Source of the DNA: an uncultured Eubacteriales bacterium | Lineage (GTDB): Bacteria; Bacillota; Clostridia; Christensenellales; Aristaeellaceae | Reading direction: 5' to 3' | Length of the DNA stretch: 50,575 bases | Assembly: GCA_902790015.1 (NCBI GenBank) | Contig: CADAQF010000012.1 | Location: 1 to 50,575 of the forward strand | Notes under the pieces: model-generated | What the model was told of the DNA's origin: nothing | Seen by the model: the letters and a program-made list of their open reading frames with translations, nothing else | Databases searched by the model: none | Shown: one piece after another, positions 15,510 to 23,939 of the stretch | How the letters are laid out: every line of letters begins with the position of its first letter | How positions within the stretch are numbered: position 1 is the first letter of the stretch | Made by a program: the position numbers and the translations under genes

Positions 15510-16442
15510 TCATCCCTTGACTGAGCCCATCATGATGCCCTTTACAAAGTAGCGCTGCATGAAGGGATAGACCAGCAGAATAGGAATGATGGTGACCATG
15601 GAAACGGTGTACTTGATGACCTTGGTGTTCAGCAGGCTCTGCGCCGCCGCCGTGTTGACGCCGCCCGCGCCCGCGTTCATGACCGCGCCCAGGTTGGAGG
15701 TGGTGTTCAGATACACATACAGGCGGTGCTGCAGGGTATACAGGTCAGGCCGGCCGGACATCAGCAGCAGGGAATCCTGGAAGGAGTTCCAGTTGCCGAC
15801 GGCGCCGAAAATCGATATGGTGGCCAGAATCGGCACGGACAGCGGGAGGATGATGCGCAGGAACACCTTCGTGGTGGTAGCGCCGTCGATCGTGGCGCTT
15901 TCCTCCAGGGACGCGGGGATGGATTCGATATAGGTTTTGACCAGGATGATATTGTAGGGGGCGACCATGCCGGGGATGATGTAGGCCAGGAAATTGTTGG
16001 TCAGGCCCAGCATCAGCATGTTCATGTACCACGGCACGAGGCCGGCGTTAAAGTACATGGTGATGACCAGCGCCCTGTACCACAGCTTGCGCTTCCACAT
16101 CTTCTGCTTGGTCACCAGATATCCCGCCCACGCGGACGTCAACACCATCAGCGCCGTGCCCAGCACTGTGCGGGCGATGGTGACGATCAGGGCGTTGCCC
16201 AGGTCGGAGGCGTTCAGCAGGTTCGTATAATTGGTAAAGTGGACACCGACGGGATAAAAGTTGACCAGGCCGGAGGTCACGGCGTCATTATTGGAGATGG
16301 TATTGATGAACAGATAATAGAAGGGGAACACGCACAGCAGCGTGAACAGGCAGAACAGTACGATCAGAATGATCTCGAAGGCTCTGTCGCCCGCCGACTT
16401 TTTGATCTTCATAGCATGAGGCTGTTTGGCTTTGGCTGTCAT
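15510..16442 (-). CDS. Sugar ABC transporter permease (YtcP/LplC type)
   Basis: A 310-residue integral membrane permease with six predicted membrane segments and the MalG-type EAA loop ESATIDGATTTKVFLRIILPL, which docks to the ATPase. The N-terminus is cytoplasmic and basic. The ending FMQRYFVKGIMMGSVKG is typical of the YtcP/LplC group. It is preceded by GGTGGGAG and lies 12 bases after the partner permease gene. A 90-base gap separates it from the binding protein gene. It forms a heterodimeric channel with the product of 16455-17957. Confidence 0.93.
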   Translation of the reverse strand: MTAKAKQPHAMKIKKSAGDRAFEIILIVLFCLFTLLCVFPFYYLFINTISNNDAVTSGLVNFYPVGVHFTNYTNLLNASDLGNALIVTIARTVLGTALMVLTSAWAGYLVTKQKMWKRKLWYRALVITMYFNAGLVPWYMNMLMLGLTNNFLAYIIPGMVAPYNIILVKTYIESIPASLEESATIDGATTTKVFLRIILPLSVPILATISIFGAVGNWNSFQDSLLLMSGRPDLYTLQHRLYVYLNTTSNLGAVMNAGAGGVNTAAAQSLLNTKVIKYTVSMVTIIPILLVYPFMQRYFVKGIMMGSVKG

Positions 16443-16454
16443 ACTCCCACCCCC

Positions 16455-17957
16455 TTATATGATGCTCTCGCCGCGCAGCAGCTTGGAAATGCCGTTCGCG
16501 CCGAAGAGCAGGATCACGCCGACCAGGGACTTGGTGATGCCGACCACCGTCGACAGGGGGATCTGGCCGGAGCCTATGCCGATGTTGTACACATACAGGT
16601 CCAGCACCTCGATCACGTCCTTGTTCAGGGCGTTGGAGAAGACCAGGTACTGCTCCATGCCGTTGGAAAGAATGCCGGCGATGCTCATCAGCAGCATGAC
16701 CATATAGGTGGGCAGCAGACCCGGCACCGTGATGTGCCATATGCGCTGGAAGCGGTTGGCGCCGTCCACGGAAGCAGCCTCATACAGCTGCTGGTCGATG
16801 CCGGCGATACCGGCGATATAAATGATGGCGCTCCAGCCTATGCCCTTCCAGGTGCCCCACAGCAGCATCTTGAGCCATATATGATCGGCGTTGGCAAGGT
16901 AGTCCGTGGACGTGGCCCTGCCCACCACGTTCGTCAGGAAGGAATTGATGAAGCCGTCGGTCGAAAAGATGGCGTAGGCGATGGCGTACACCAGCACCCA
17001 GGAAATAAAGTTCGGGATGGTAGTGAAGGTCTGCACGAAGCGCTGGAATTTGGAGGAAGGAATTTCCGCCAGCAGCACGGCGAAGGCGATGGGCAGCCAG
17101 CTGGTAAGTATGCCCAGGCCCGACATGGCCAATGTGTTTTTAAGCACCCGTACAATATCCGCCCGGGTCGCCTCGTTGGATACCAGGGTCGAAAACCAGT
17201 GGAAGCCCACGAAGTTGGAGGCGCTCAGCTCGTCGCCGATTTTGTAGTCAAAAAACGCAAAGCGCCAGCCGTAGATGGGCAGATAGGCAAATACGAACGT
17301 CAGCAGCAGGACCGGAAGGAACATCAGGAAGAGCTTGTATTTTTCTTCCATTTCCATCTTTTCTTCCTGCTCCTTTTTGATAAGCAGGGCCAATATCACC
17401 AGCGACGTCAGAAGAATCAGCGCGGCGACAATGCCGAACACCAGGATGGACTGGGGCATCGAGCCGTCCGCCGTGATGGGAGTGGCGCGGCTGACCTTGT
17501 TGTTTTCGGTGACGAAGACATAGACCGCCCTGTAGCGGTTCCAGATCACGCTCAGACCGCCGAACATGCCCAAGCTTCCCACGATGGGAAAAATGATGCC
17601 CCTCTTTTTCATACGGATATTGCCCGCGCTCATGCAGCCGCCCACCGCGCACAGCAGCACGCTGACCAGCACGATCAGGCAGCCCGTCATTACGTTGCGG
17701 ATATCGCCCTCGGTGATGGCGCTGCGGGAGATAGCGCTTTTGAGCTGGGTAGCGATATTGTCATAGGAAAAAGCCGTAGTAAACAGGGAAGCGTTCTCGT
17801 TAACCTGCTTTAAAATCCGTCCCGGGTTGACCGGGGAAAAGAAAACCATCATTCCGGCCAGCAGGATCACCGCGCGGTGGATCCAGTACGGGATCAGAAA
17901 GCCGTAGGAACGCTTGGAATGCGCCGTATTCTGATGGGCTGTAACGGCCGTCTGCAT
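16455..17957 (-). CDS. Sugar ABC transporter permease (YteP/LplB type) with a membrane N-terminal extension
   Basis: A 500-residue permease. Residues about 207-500 are a standard LplB/YteP permease: KLFLMFLPVLLLTFVFAYLPIYGW, then six membrane segments, with the EAA loop YEAASVDGANRFQRIWHITVPGL. The first 205 residues are extra. They contain a membrane helix near 18-40, a soluble part, and three more helices near 100-117, 128-145 and 170-200, ending in a charged coiled stretch (KKEQEEKMEMEEK) that joins the permease. Typical family members are about 300 residues. I chose the ATG at 17957 because GGAGGG precedes it by 9 bases. The extension may scaffold the large repeat protein encoded just upstream or regulate transport; that is inference. 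Confidence 0.88.
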   Translation of the reverse strand: MQTAVTAHQNTAHSKRSYGFLIPYWIHRAVILLAGMMVFFSPVNPGRILKQVNENASLFTTAFSYDNIATQLKSAISRSAITEGDIRNVMTGCLIVLVSVLLCAVGGCMSAGNIRMKKRGIIFPIVGSLGMFGGLSVIWNRYRAVYVFVTENNKVSRATPITADGSMPQSILVFGIVAALILLTSLVILALLIKKEQEEKMEMEEKYKLFLMFLPVLLLTFVFAYLPIYGWRFAFFDYKIGDELSASNFVGFHWFSTLVSNEATRADIVRVLKNTLAMSGLGILTSWLPIAFAVLLAEIPSSKFQRFVQTFTTIPNFISWVLVYAIAYAIFSTDGFINSFLTNVVGRATSTDYLANADHIWLKMLLWGTWKGIGWSAIIYIAGIAGIDQQLYEAASVDGANRFQRIWHITVPGLLPTYMVMLLMSIAGILSNGMEQYLVFSNALNKDVIEVLDLYVYNIGIGSGQIPLSTVVGITKSLVGVILLFGANGISKLLRGESII

Positions 17958-17989
17958 GATGAAAACCCCTCCAAAGATCAATGTGAAGC

Positions 17990-18028
17990 GGCGGAGGGAG
18001 GGCCGTCAGTCGGCCGCTCCGCTCCGCC
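17990..18028 (-). other. Intergenic hairpin after the repeat-protein gene
   Basis: GGCGGAG/CTCCGCC (17990-17996, 18022-18028) with an inner GGCCG/CGGCC stem. No T-run follows. It lies about 20 bases after the stop of the repeat protein. It may stabilise the upstream transcript end or reduce read-through into the permease genes. Confidence 0.6.
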
Positions 18029-18047
18029 GGATGGACCCGGAGCGTGA

Positions 18048-20285
18048 TTATTTGGTCATTCCGCTCACAGTAAAGGTAATGGCGATCGTCGTATCGGGGC
18101 CGGGCACCGTATACCCGAAGGGGTCGGAGGAAGTGTTGTACGTATCGATCACCACGAGGCGCACATATTCGCCGGAGGTATCCACGGAGGTGTATTCCTG
18201 GGTACGGGCGTCGCCGATCTTGGTCCTGACGTCGGAAATGGTCAGGAAGCCGTCCGCCACCAGCTTGCTGGGGATGTTGGTGGATACGAACAGGAGGTTG
18301 AAGGCCTGCGTTTCGCCAAAGCCCATTTCGCCGGTGGTCAGGGAGACGGTGTATTCGCCGTCCGCGGTAATATCGGCGTCCACGAAGGTGCCGCCGTAAT
18401 CGACGGCGTTGTTGCTCTCGTCCCAGCCGGTCAGGCGGTAGAAGTAGGGATGCTCTTCGTCGTTGAGGCCGTAGTTGTCGTTCCAGGCGTTGCGGAATAC
18501 ATAGGTATCCTTGCCCTGCACGGCGATATAGGCCTTGAAGCCCTCAGCCTTCAGCGCGTCCGCGTCTTCCTCGGTCATGGGAGCGTCGGCGTCCTTTTTG
18601 GCGGCTTCGCCGTAGATATAATCAAAGGTCACTTCGATGGAGGATACGGCGGCCAGCGCGTCCTTGGACAGGATGATGGCGGCGGCTCCCTCCAGGTCGC
18701 CGTCGGCGCGGCGGGCCTCGGCGGGCACTTCGCCCACCCATTCGTTGTACAGGTTCACGCGCGTTTCCACACCGTCGTCGGAAGCGGTGTAGCCCTTGCC
18801 GACTTCCACTTCCTCACCGTTGACCTTGACGGACTTGATATCAATGAAGTAGCCGGGGAAGGTCTTTTCGCCGGTCTTGACGCCCAGGGCGGCAAAGGCG
18901 ATGCCGTTGGCGGGAGCATCGAAAGCGAGGCTCACGGTGTAGGTGCCGGCGCCGTCCACGGTGGCGTTTTCAGCCTGCACGGGGTACTCGTTGCCGTCCA
19001 GCCAGTACTGGGTGGCCCAGGCGCTGTCCGCGAACATGATGTAGGCGGTATCGGTCACGGGAACCAGGGAGAAGTCGACCTCGACGGACTTGACGGCCGC
19101 GAAGGCTTCCTTATCCACGATGATGGCGGCGGCGCCTTCCACGCTTCCGTCCGCGCTGCGCGCTTCAGCGGGAACCTCGGATACCCATTCGTTGTAGATG
19201 TTCATGCGGGTCTCAACGCCGTCGTCAGACGTGGTAAAGCCCTTGGTGAACTCCACAGGCTCGCCGTTGACGCGGATGGCGTTGATCTGCAGGAACGCGC
19301 CGGGATAGGTCTTTTCACCGTGCTTGAGGCCCAGGGCGGCAAAGGCCAGGCCCTGCGCTTCCTCGTTGAACTCAAGACCCACGGTATAATCGCCGTAGCC
19401 GTTGATTTCGGCGTTATTGACGGTCACGGGGTACTCATTGCCGTCCAGCCAGTACTGGTTGGCCCAGGCGCTGTCGGCGTACATGATGTAGGCGGTATCC
19501 ACAGCGTATTTGAGCACGGAGAAGTCGACCTCTACGGTCTTGACGGCTTCAAAGTCCGCCTTGTCCACGATGATGGGGGCGGCGCCTTCCACGCTTCCGT
19601 CATAGCTGCGGGCGTCGGCGGGCACATCGGTCACCCATTCGTTGTAGATGTTCATGCGGGTTTCCACGCCGTCGTCCGAGGAGGTGTAGCCCTTGGTGAA
19701 GGCGATGTCCAGGCCGTTGACGCGAATGGCGTTGATGCGGATATAATGGCCCGGCAGCGCCTTTTCGCCGTTTTTGATGCCCAGGGCGGCAAAGGCCAGG
19801 CCCTGCGCTTCTTCGTTGAACTCAAGCGACACGGAATAATCGCCCGCGCCGGTCACATTGGCGGTGACCGCGGTCACGGGGTAATCATTGCCGTCCAGCC
19901 AGTACTGGTTGGCCCAGGAGCCGTCTGCATACATGATGTAGGCCACAGGGGCGTCTTCGTCGGAGAGCGCTTCCTCAACGCCGTCAAGGACTTCCTGCAC
20001 GGCGCCTTCGACGGCCTCCTGCACGCCCTCCACGACGTCGCCGACAGCTTCCTTAACCTCGTCCGCGACGCCTTCGGCGGCATCTTTCACTTCGTCTTCC
20101 ACTTCCTGAGCCCTCTTGCGGAAGGTGAAGCGCGTTTTCTTCACTTCTTCAGCAGCCTGCTCCGCAAGCTGCTCGGCCCCTTCAACGATCTCCTCCGCCT
20201 TCTTGCCGAAGGTGAAGGCCATCGCGCCGGGCACCAGGCTCATCACCAGGGTCAGCGCAAGCAACACAGACAACCATTTCTTCAT
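18048..20285 (-). CDS. Large secreted protein with tandem 150-residue repeats
   Basis: A 745-residue exported protein that I cannot place in a named family. The ATG at 20285 follows AAGGAGG. Residues 1-23 are a signal peptide. Residues 24-110 are a charged, Ala/Glu/Lys/Val-rich helical region likely to form a coiled coil; it contains a short internal copy (FTFGKKAEE and FTFRKRAQE). Three repeats begin at residues 115, 265 and 414, each with the order AYIM(Y/F)AD, QYWLDGN(D/E)YPV, GLAFAALG-K-GEK, PG-(Y/F), INAIRVNG-type strand, DDGVETRMNIYNEWV, VPAEAR, EGAA, and an EVDFS-type strand. A fourth, divergent copy starts at about 585 (AYIAVQGKDTYVFRNAW). The pattern, with conserved Trp and Tyr, suggests a beta-sandwich that binds carbohydrate. 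It is the first gene after lacI, ahead of both permeases and the binding protein, so it may capture the glycan that the transporter imports. Confidence 0.8.
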   Translation of the reverse strand: MKKWLSVLLALTLVMSLVPGAMAFTFGKKAEEIVEGAEQLAEQAAEEVKKTRFTFRKRAQEVEDEVKDAAEGVADEVKEAVGDVVEGVQEAVEGAVQEVLDGVEEALSDEDAPVAYIMYADGSWANQYWLDGNDYPVTAVTANVTGAGDYSVSLEFNEEAQGLAFAALGIKNGEKALPGHYIRINAIRVNGLDIAFTKGYTSSDDGVETRMNIYNEWVTDVPADARSYDGSVEGAAPIIVDKADFEAVKTVEVDFSVLKYAVDTAYIMYADSAWANQYWLDGNEYPVTVNNAEINGYGDYTVGLEFNEEAQGLAFAALGLKHGEKTYPGAFLQINAIRVNGEPVEFTKGFTTSDDGVETRMNIYNEWVSEVPAEARSADGSVEGAAAIIVDKEAFAAVKSVEVDFSLVPVTDTAYIMFADSAWATQYWLDGNEYPVQAENATVDGAGTYTVSLAFDAPANGIAFAALGVKTGEKTFPGYFIDIKSVKVNGEEVEVGKGYTASDDGVETRVNLYNEWVGEVPAEARRADGDLEGAAAIILSKDALAAVSSIEVTFDYIYGEAAKKDADAPMTEEDADALKAEGFKAYIAVQGKDTYVFRNAWNDNYGLNDEEHPYFYRLTGWDESNNAVDYGGTFVDADITADGEYTVSLTTGEMGFGETQAFNLLFVSTNIPSKLVADGFLTISDVRTKIGDARTQEYTSVDTSGEYVRLVVIDTYNTSSDPFGYTVPGPDTTIAITFTVSGMTK
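18606..19943 (-). repeat. Three ~450-bp tandem coding repeats
   Basis: Repeat units within the secreted protein gene start (minus strand) at about 19943, 19493 and 19046, giving periods of 450 and 447 bases. The strongest nucleotide identity is around the sequence coding QYWLDGN, seen three times as CCGTCCAGCCAGTACTGG (near 18997, 19441 and 19890). The high DNA identity points to recent duplication or ongoing gene conversion. Confidence 0.85.
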
Positions 20286-20338
20286 CGCAGTTTCCTCCTT
20301 GACGTGCAGTTTACAGGGTTCATATTCAGGAACCGGGA

Positions 20339-20352
20339 TCAAACCGGTTTCA
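20339..20352. promoter_or_regulatory. LacI-family operator ahead of the sugar operon
   Basis: On the minus strand TGAAACCGGTTTGA is a 14-base dyad (12 of 14 symmetric, core AAACCGGTTT perfect) with the central CG typical of LacI-family operators. It overlaps the lacI stop codon and lies about 55 bases ahead of the repeat-protein start. It is the best candidate site for the regulator encoded by 20350-21357 to control the downstream operon. Confidence 0.6.
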
Positions 20353-21357
20353 CCTGCTGGATGGTTTTTGCGGCAGCGTGTCGCCGCGGATCATGCCGCC
20401 GGGGATGACGGAAGCCCCCGGCTCCTCCTCCCCGTGCCCGGTCACCCGGGCCAGCAATTTGTCCACCGCCGTTTTGCCGATGGTTTCCGTATCCTGGCGG
20501 TAGGTGAACAGCCGGGGCGAAAAATACCCCGAAGGCCCTATGCCGTCGTACCCCACGGCCCCGAAAATATCGGGCAGGCACTTCCCTTTCTGGCGCAGCC
20601 TGTCCGCCACGCCCATCAGAGAATAGTCATCCGGGAAAAAGATGCAGTCGGGCGGGCGGCGCAATTGCATCAGCCGCCGGGCCGCTTCATAGGACGCGTC
20701 GGGATTGCGGAACAGAGCCGGCCGGACGTAAGCCGCGTTTTTTTCCAGCCCGCATTCTTCAAGGCCCTGCCTGAAGCCTTCCAGCCGCTCGCTGGTCACG
20801 AAGCCGTCTTCCCCGTGGATGAACGCCAGCTGCCGGTAGCCCCTTGAACAGGCCTCGCGGACCAGCGCCCGCATGCTGCCCCGGTTGTCGTTGAGGACGG
20901 CCTCGCAGCCCTGCTGATAGTAGTCGATCGTCACGCAGGGAAGCTGCCCGGTCAGAAGACGCTGGATGCTCTGATCCCCCCAGCGCGCCTGCACGATCAC
21001 CACGCCGTCCAGGTTGCGCCGGGCGGCGTGCTCGGGGTAGTCCGCCGGCCCATCCCCCATGTTGCGGGAAAGGAAGGTCAGGTCATATCCCTGATCTTCC
21101 GCGTGGCGGCGCAGCGCCTCGATCACCAGCGAAAAATACTCATGATCCATCCGGTCCTCATACAGGATGCCCAGCATATAGGAACGGTTGGTCTTGAGCG
21201 CCCTGGCCGCCGCGTTGGGCACATAGCCCATCTGCCTGGCCGTCCGGCGGATCTTTTCTGTCTGCGCGGGGCTGATATCCCCGCTGCCGTTCAGCGCGCG
21301 GGATACGGTCGCCACAGACACACCGCACACCATTGCAATATCTTTCAGTGTAATCAT
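20350..21357 (-). CDS. LacI-family transcriptional regulator
   Basis: A 335-residue LacI/GalR-type repressor. The N-terminal helix-turn-helix and hinge are clear (TLKDIAMVCGVSVATVSRALN, then MGYVPNAAARAL as hinge helix, residues 1-56). The effector domain is of the periplasmic-binding-protein type (YMLGILYEDRMDHEYF, LDGVVIVQARWG, YRQLAFIHGED, DCIFFPDDYSLMGVADRLR, AVGYDGIGPSGYFSP). It lies directly upstream of, and in line with, the repeat protein and sugar transporter genes, so it most likely senses the imported sugar. Dyads at its own promoter (21374-21388) and ahead of the operon (20339-20352) suggest autoregulation and operon control. The ATG at 21357 has only a modest ribosome site. Confidence 0.93.
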   Translation of the reverse strand: MITLKDIAMVCGVSVATVSRALNGSGDISPAQTEKIRRTARQMGYVPNAAARALKTNRSYMLGILYEDRMDHEYFSLVIEALRRHAEDQGYDLTFLSRNMGDGPADYPEHAARRNLDGVVIVQARWGDQSIQRLLTGQLPCVTIDYYQQGCEAVLNDNRGSMRALVREACSRGYRQLAFIHGEDGFVTSERLEGFRQGLEECGLEKNAAYVRPALFRNPDASYEAARRLMQLRRPPDCIFFPDDYSLMGVADRLRQKGKCLPDIFGAVGYDGIGPSGYFSPRLFTYRQDTETIGKTAVDKLLARVTGHGEEEPGASVIPGGMIRGDTLPQKPSSR

Positions 21358-21373
21358 ACCTATCGCCCGGCTC

Positions 21374-21388
21374 CGTAATCGTTTGCAA
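21374..21388. promoter_or_regulatory. cre/LacI-type operator at the lacI promoter
   Basis: On the minus strand TTGCAAACGATTACG matches the catabolite-responsive/LacI-type pattern TGNAANCGNTNNC with its central CG. It begins five bases after the -10 box, where a bound repressor would block transcription. Either the LacI protein itself or CcpA could bind. Confidence 0.55.
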
Positions 21389-21392
21389 AACT

Positions 21393-21421
21393 ATTTTATC
21401 CCATTTTCGCCATTTCGTCAA
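21393..21421 (-). promoter_or_regulatory. Promoter of lacI
   Basis: On the minus strand TTGACG (21416-21421), a 17-base spacer and TAAAAT (21393-21398), both 5 of 6 matches to the sigma-A consensus. The operator at 21374-21388 follows directly. Confidence 0.75.
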
Positions 21422-21535
21422 TGCCGATTTCAGAAAAAAGCGCTGTTTTTGCCATGTTTCCCTGAATTATTTCCAGGCGGCTTCCCCTTCCGTGTAAAAG
21501 AACGGATTTCTTCCCCTTTGGGTCATCTGTCTTCC

Positions 21536-21564
21536 TTGCAATTCCGGGACTGCTGTGAGATAAT
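21536..21564 (+). promoter_or_regulatory. Promoter of the small protein/CotH genes
   Basis: TTGCAA (21536-21541), a 17-base spacer and GATAAT (21559-21564). Transcription would begin near 21571, about 27 bases before the gene at 21598. Confidence 0.65.
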
Positions 21565-21597
21565 AAAGCAAATCTCAAGAACCTGGGAGGAAAAGCT

Positions 21598-21882
21598 ATG
21601 GCTGCGGGGATCTGGGTCAGACTGATCAAACGGGGAAGGACCGAGCGGGATACGACGGTTCCCTGCCCCAGGGACGCATGGGAGGACGCCCTCACCGAGG
21701 CCTGCCGCGCGCTGGATCTGCAAAGGCCCTGCATCCTGCCCCGGCACGAACGGGACTTTGAGCAGTTCGGCCTGGCCCGTTTTCTGCCCGAGCACTTTTT
21801 AGAGCCCGTCCGCTTCGACCGCATGGAGCTTGAGTACATAGACCCTGACCAACACAAGTCGGTCAATGAACAATATTTGTAA
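21598..21882 (+). CDS. Small hypothetical protein
   Basis: A 94-residue protein of unknown function. GGGAGG lies 8 bases before its ATG, and a good promoter stands just upstream. The sequence begins GIWVRLIKRGRTERDTTVPCP and is mixed charged and hydrophobic, without a signal peptide or membrane segment. It is likely a cytoplasmic alpha/beta protein. Its stop lies 22 bases before the CotH start, so the two are probably cotranscribed. I could not assign a family. Confidence 0.65.
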   Translation: MAAGIWVRLIKRGRTERDTTVPCPRDAWEDALTEACRALDLQRPCILPRHERDFEQFGLARFLPEHFLEPVRFDRMELEYIDPDQHKSVNEQYL

Positions 21883-21904
21883 TGCTGTAATGTCAGGAAA
21901 CGCT

Positions 21905-23878
21905 ATGAAAAAAACGCTGTTTGTCTGCCTTATCATGCTGCTTGCCCTGACGGCCTCCTGCGCCCTGGCCGACACGGTCATCAGCGAGGTGATGGCCCTG
22001 AACGGCACCTATCAGGACGGCCACGCCTACGACTGGGTGGAGCTTTACAACACCGGTTCCCGGCAGGAAGACCTGTCCGGCTGGTATTTGAGCGACACTA
22101 AATATGACCTGACCCGCTGGTCTTTCCCGGCGGGAACGAAGCTGGCTAAGGACAGCTGCCTGATCGTGTACTGCACGGGAGACGCAAGTCTCTCCAAGGG
22201 CAAAAACAAGACCTTTTACGCAGATTTCAAGCTGTCGCGCACCGGCGGGACGCTGTACCTGAGCGACGCAAACGGCGAAATACGCCAGACGCTCCGCCTC
22301 CCCCGCCAGTACGGAAACATAAGCTTCGGCCTGTCGGTGGACGGGGAAAGCTACGGTTTCCTTGAAACCGCCACGCCGGGCAAAAAGAACCAGCAGCGCA
22401 CTTTTCCGGGAAGGCTTTCGGAGCCCAGGCTTTCTCCCGCGGGGGGGATGTACGAAGGCGCCGTCACGGTCACGGCGTACTGCGCCGATGAAGCGGAACT
22501 TCGGTACACCCTGGACGGCGAAACGCCCACGGAAAAATCCCTCCTTTTTCCAAAGGAGGGGCTGACACTGCAGAAAACGGCCCCCCTCCGGGTGAAGGCG
22601 TTTTCGACGTCCATGGTCTCCTCCCCCTGCGCCGGGGAAACCTATCTGATCGGCGAAGATCTCCACACGCCTGTGGTCTGCCTGATCTCGGATGACAAAT
22701 ATCTGTTCAACAGCAAAACCGGCGCCCTGGTCAAGGGCAGCGGTTCTGTGCCGAATTATGAAAAAGAACTGGAATATCCCGTCCATATAGAGTATTATAA
22801 TGAAAGGGGCGTACAGGAGATCAGCCAGACCGGCACCTTCACCGCCGCCGGCCATTCCGCCCGACAGAACACCCAGCGCTCCATCGCGCTGTATGCCCGC
22901 AAGGCCTTCGGCCCGGACGCTTTCGAATTCAATCCCTTTCCCCACCGGGATTACGAGGAATACCATTCCCTCCTGCTGCGCTCCACGAACTCCGACGCCT
23001 TTTTTTGCCGGCTGCGCGACGTGGTGGGCACCGCCCTGGCGGAGGGCGAGGGGCTTTTATATCAGGACGCGCTGTGCATCCAGGTGTATATCAACGGCCG
23101 CTACTGGGGGCATTACAACCTCAGGGAAAAGATCAACAAATACATGGTCGCCCAGTACGAGGGCGTCACCGACGAGGACCTGATCGATCAGATCGACGTC
23201 ATTTCCCGCACGGGGACGCCGCGGTTCACCTCCAACGGCTCCGGGGAAGACTGGGTGGCGCTGGCCGATTTCTGCAAAAAGAACGACCTGAACGACCCGG
23301 ATAACCTGCGCTACGTCACCGACCGGCTGGACGTGGAAAGCCTTTTCACCCACGCCGCCTATCAGATCATTTTAGGCAACAAGGACTTTACCAACGTCCG
23401 CCTCTACCGGGTGCCCGGCGGCAAGTGGAAATACCTCCTGTTTGACGTGGAGGCGTGCTTCAATTCCGTACAGAAAACGCCGCTGGAATACTACATCAAG
23501 CCCGTCACCGGAAAGATCCAGGGCTTCCGCCACGAGCCGCTGAACGCGCTTTTGAAGGTGCCCGATATGAAGGCCAGGTTTTTGACCCGGGTGGCCGGGA
23601 TCATGCGGGATCACTTCACCTGGCCGTATGTCAGGGAGGTATTCGATCAGTGGGAGGCCGATATCGGGGCCATCCTCCCCCGTCATATCGCCCGCTGGAA
23701 AAACCTGACCATGGAAAAGTGGGACAAGAACATCCGTTCCGCCCGCTATTACGCCCGTGTCCGCCCCGGCAAGGTCCCGGGCCTGCTTAAAACCGCCATG
23801 AAGCTCACCCAGGCGGAGGTGGACACCTACTTTGGCGAAGTGCTTTCCCTTTTGGAGCAGCAGAACGCCGCCGACTGA
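21905..23878 (+). CDS. Exported CotH-kinase protein with lamin-tail and hexosaminidase-C-like domains
   Basis: A 657-residue exported protein starting at the ATG at 21905 (AGGAAA upstream), with a signal peptide in residues 1-23. Domain order: a lamin-tail (LTD) beta domain at about 24-140 (ISEVMALNGTY... YDWVELYNTGS... LSGWYLSD); a chitobiase/beta-hexosaminidase C-terminal-like domain at about 175-255 (LSPAGGMYEGAVTVT... LRYTLDGETPTEKS); and a CotH kinase-like domain at about 280-620. CotH signs include HSARQNTQRSIALYARK, NGRYWGHYNLREKI, and the metal-binding stretch NKDFTNVRLYR... LLFDVEACFN. CotH in spore coats phosphorylates other coat proteins, but this three-domain form occurs widely in non-spore surface proteins and cellulosomal organisms. 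Target unknown. Outer surface location is inferred from the signal peptide. Confidence 0.88.
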   Translation: MKKTLFVCLIMLLALTASCALADTVISEVMALNGTYQDGHAYDWVELYNTGSRQEDLSGWYLSDTKYDLTRWSFPAGTKLAKDSCLIVYCTGDASLSKGKNKTFYADFKLSRTGGTLYLSDANGEIRQTLRLPRQYGNISFGLSVDGESYGFLETATPGKKNQQRTFPGRLSEPRLSPAGGMYEGAVTVTAYCADEAELRYTLDGETPTEKSLLFPKEGLTLQKTAPLRVKAFSTSMVSSPCAGETYLIGEDLHTPVVCLISDDKYLFNSKTGALVKGSGSVPNYEKELEYPVHIEYYNERGVQEISQTGTFTAAGHSARQNTQRSIALYARKAFGPDAFEFNPFPHRDYEEYHSLLLRSTNSDAFFCRLRDVVGTALAEGEGLLYQDALCIQVYINGRYWGHYNLREKINKYMVAQYEGVTDEDLIDQIDVISRTGTPRFTSNGSGEDWVALADFCKKNDLNDPDNLRYVTDRLDVESLFTHAAYQIILGNKDFTNVRLYRVPGGKWKYLLFDVEACFNSVQKTPLEYYIKPVTGKIQGFRHEPLNALLKVPDMKARFLTRVAGIMRDHFTWPYVREVFDQWEADIGAILPRHIARWKNLTMEKWDKNIRSARYYARVRPGKVPGLLKTAMKLTQAEVDTYFGEVLSLLEQQNAAD

Positions 23879-23939
23879 CCGCTGCGCGAATACGTAAAAC
23901 GCAGCCTTAGCCCGCACGGAATCCTGAGGAGTATGGAGC

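Noticed and set aside
15726..17813. 695-codon plus-strand open frame
   Set aside because: Antisense to the two permease genes; Gln/His/Asp-rich low-complexity translation without family signatures.
18606..19943. CRISPR-like or intergenic direct repeats
   Set aside because: The repeats are about 450 bases, coding and in frame; they are protein module duplications. No CRISPR array was found anywhere in the window.
18450..20408. 652-codon plus-strand open frame with repeats
   Set aside because: The apparent repeats are the reverse complement of the real tandem repeats in the minus-strand secreted protein.
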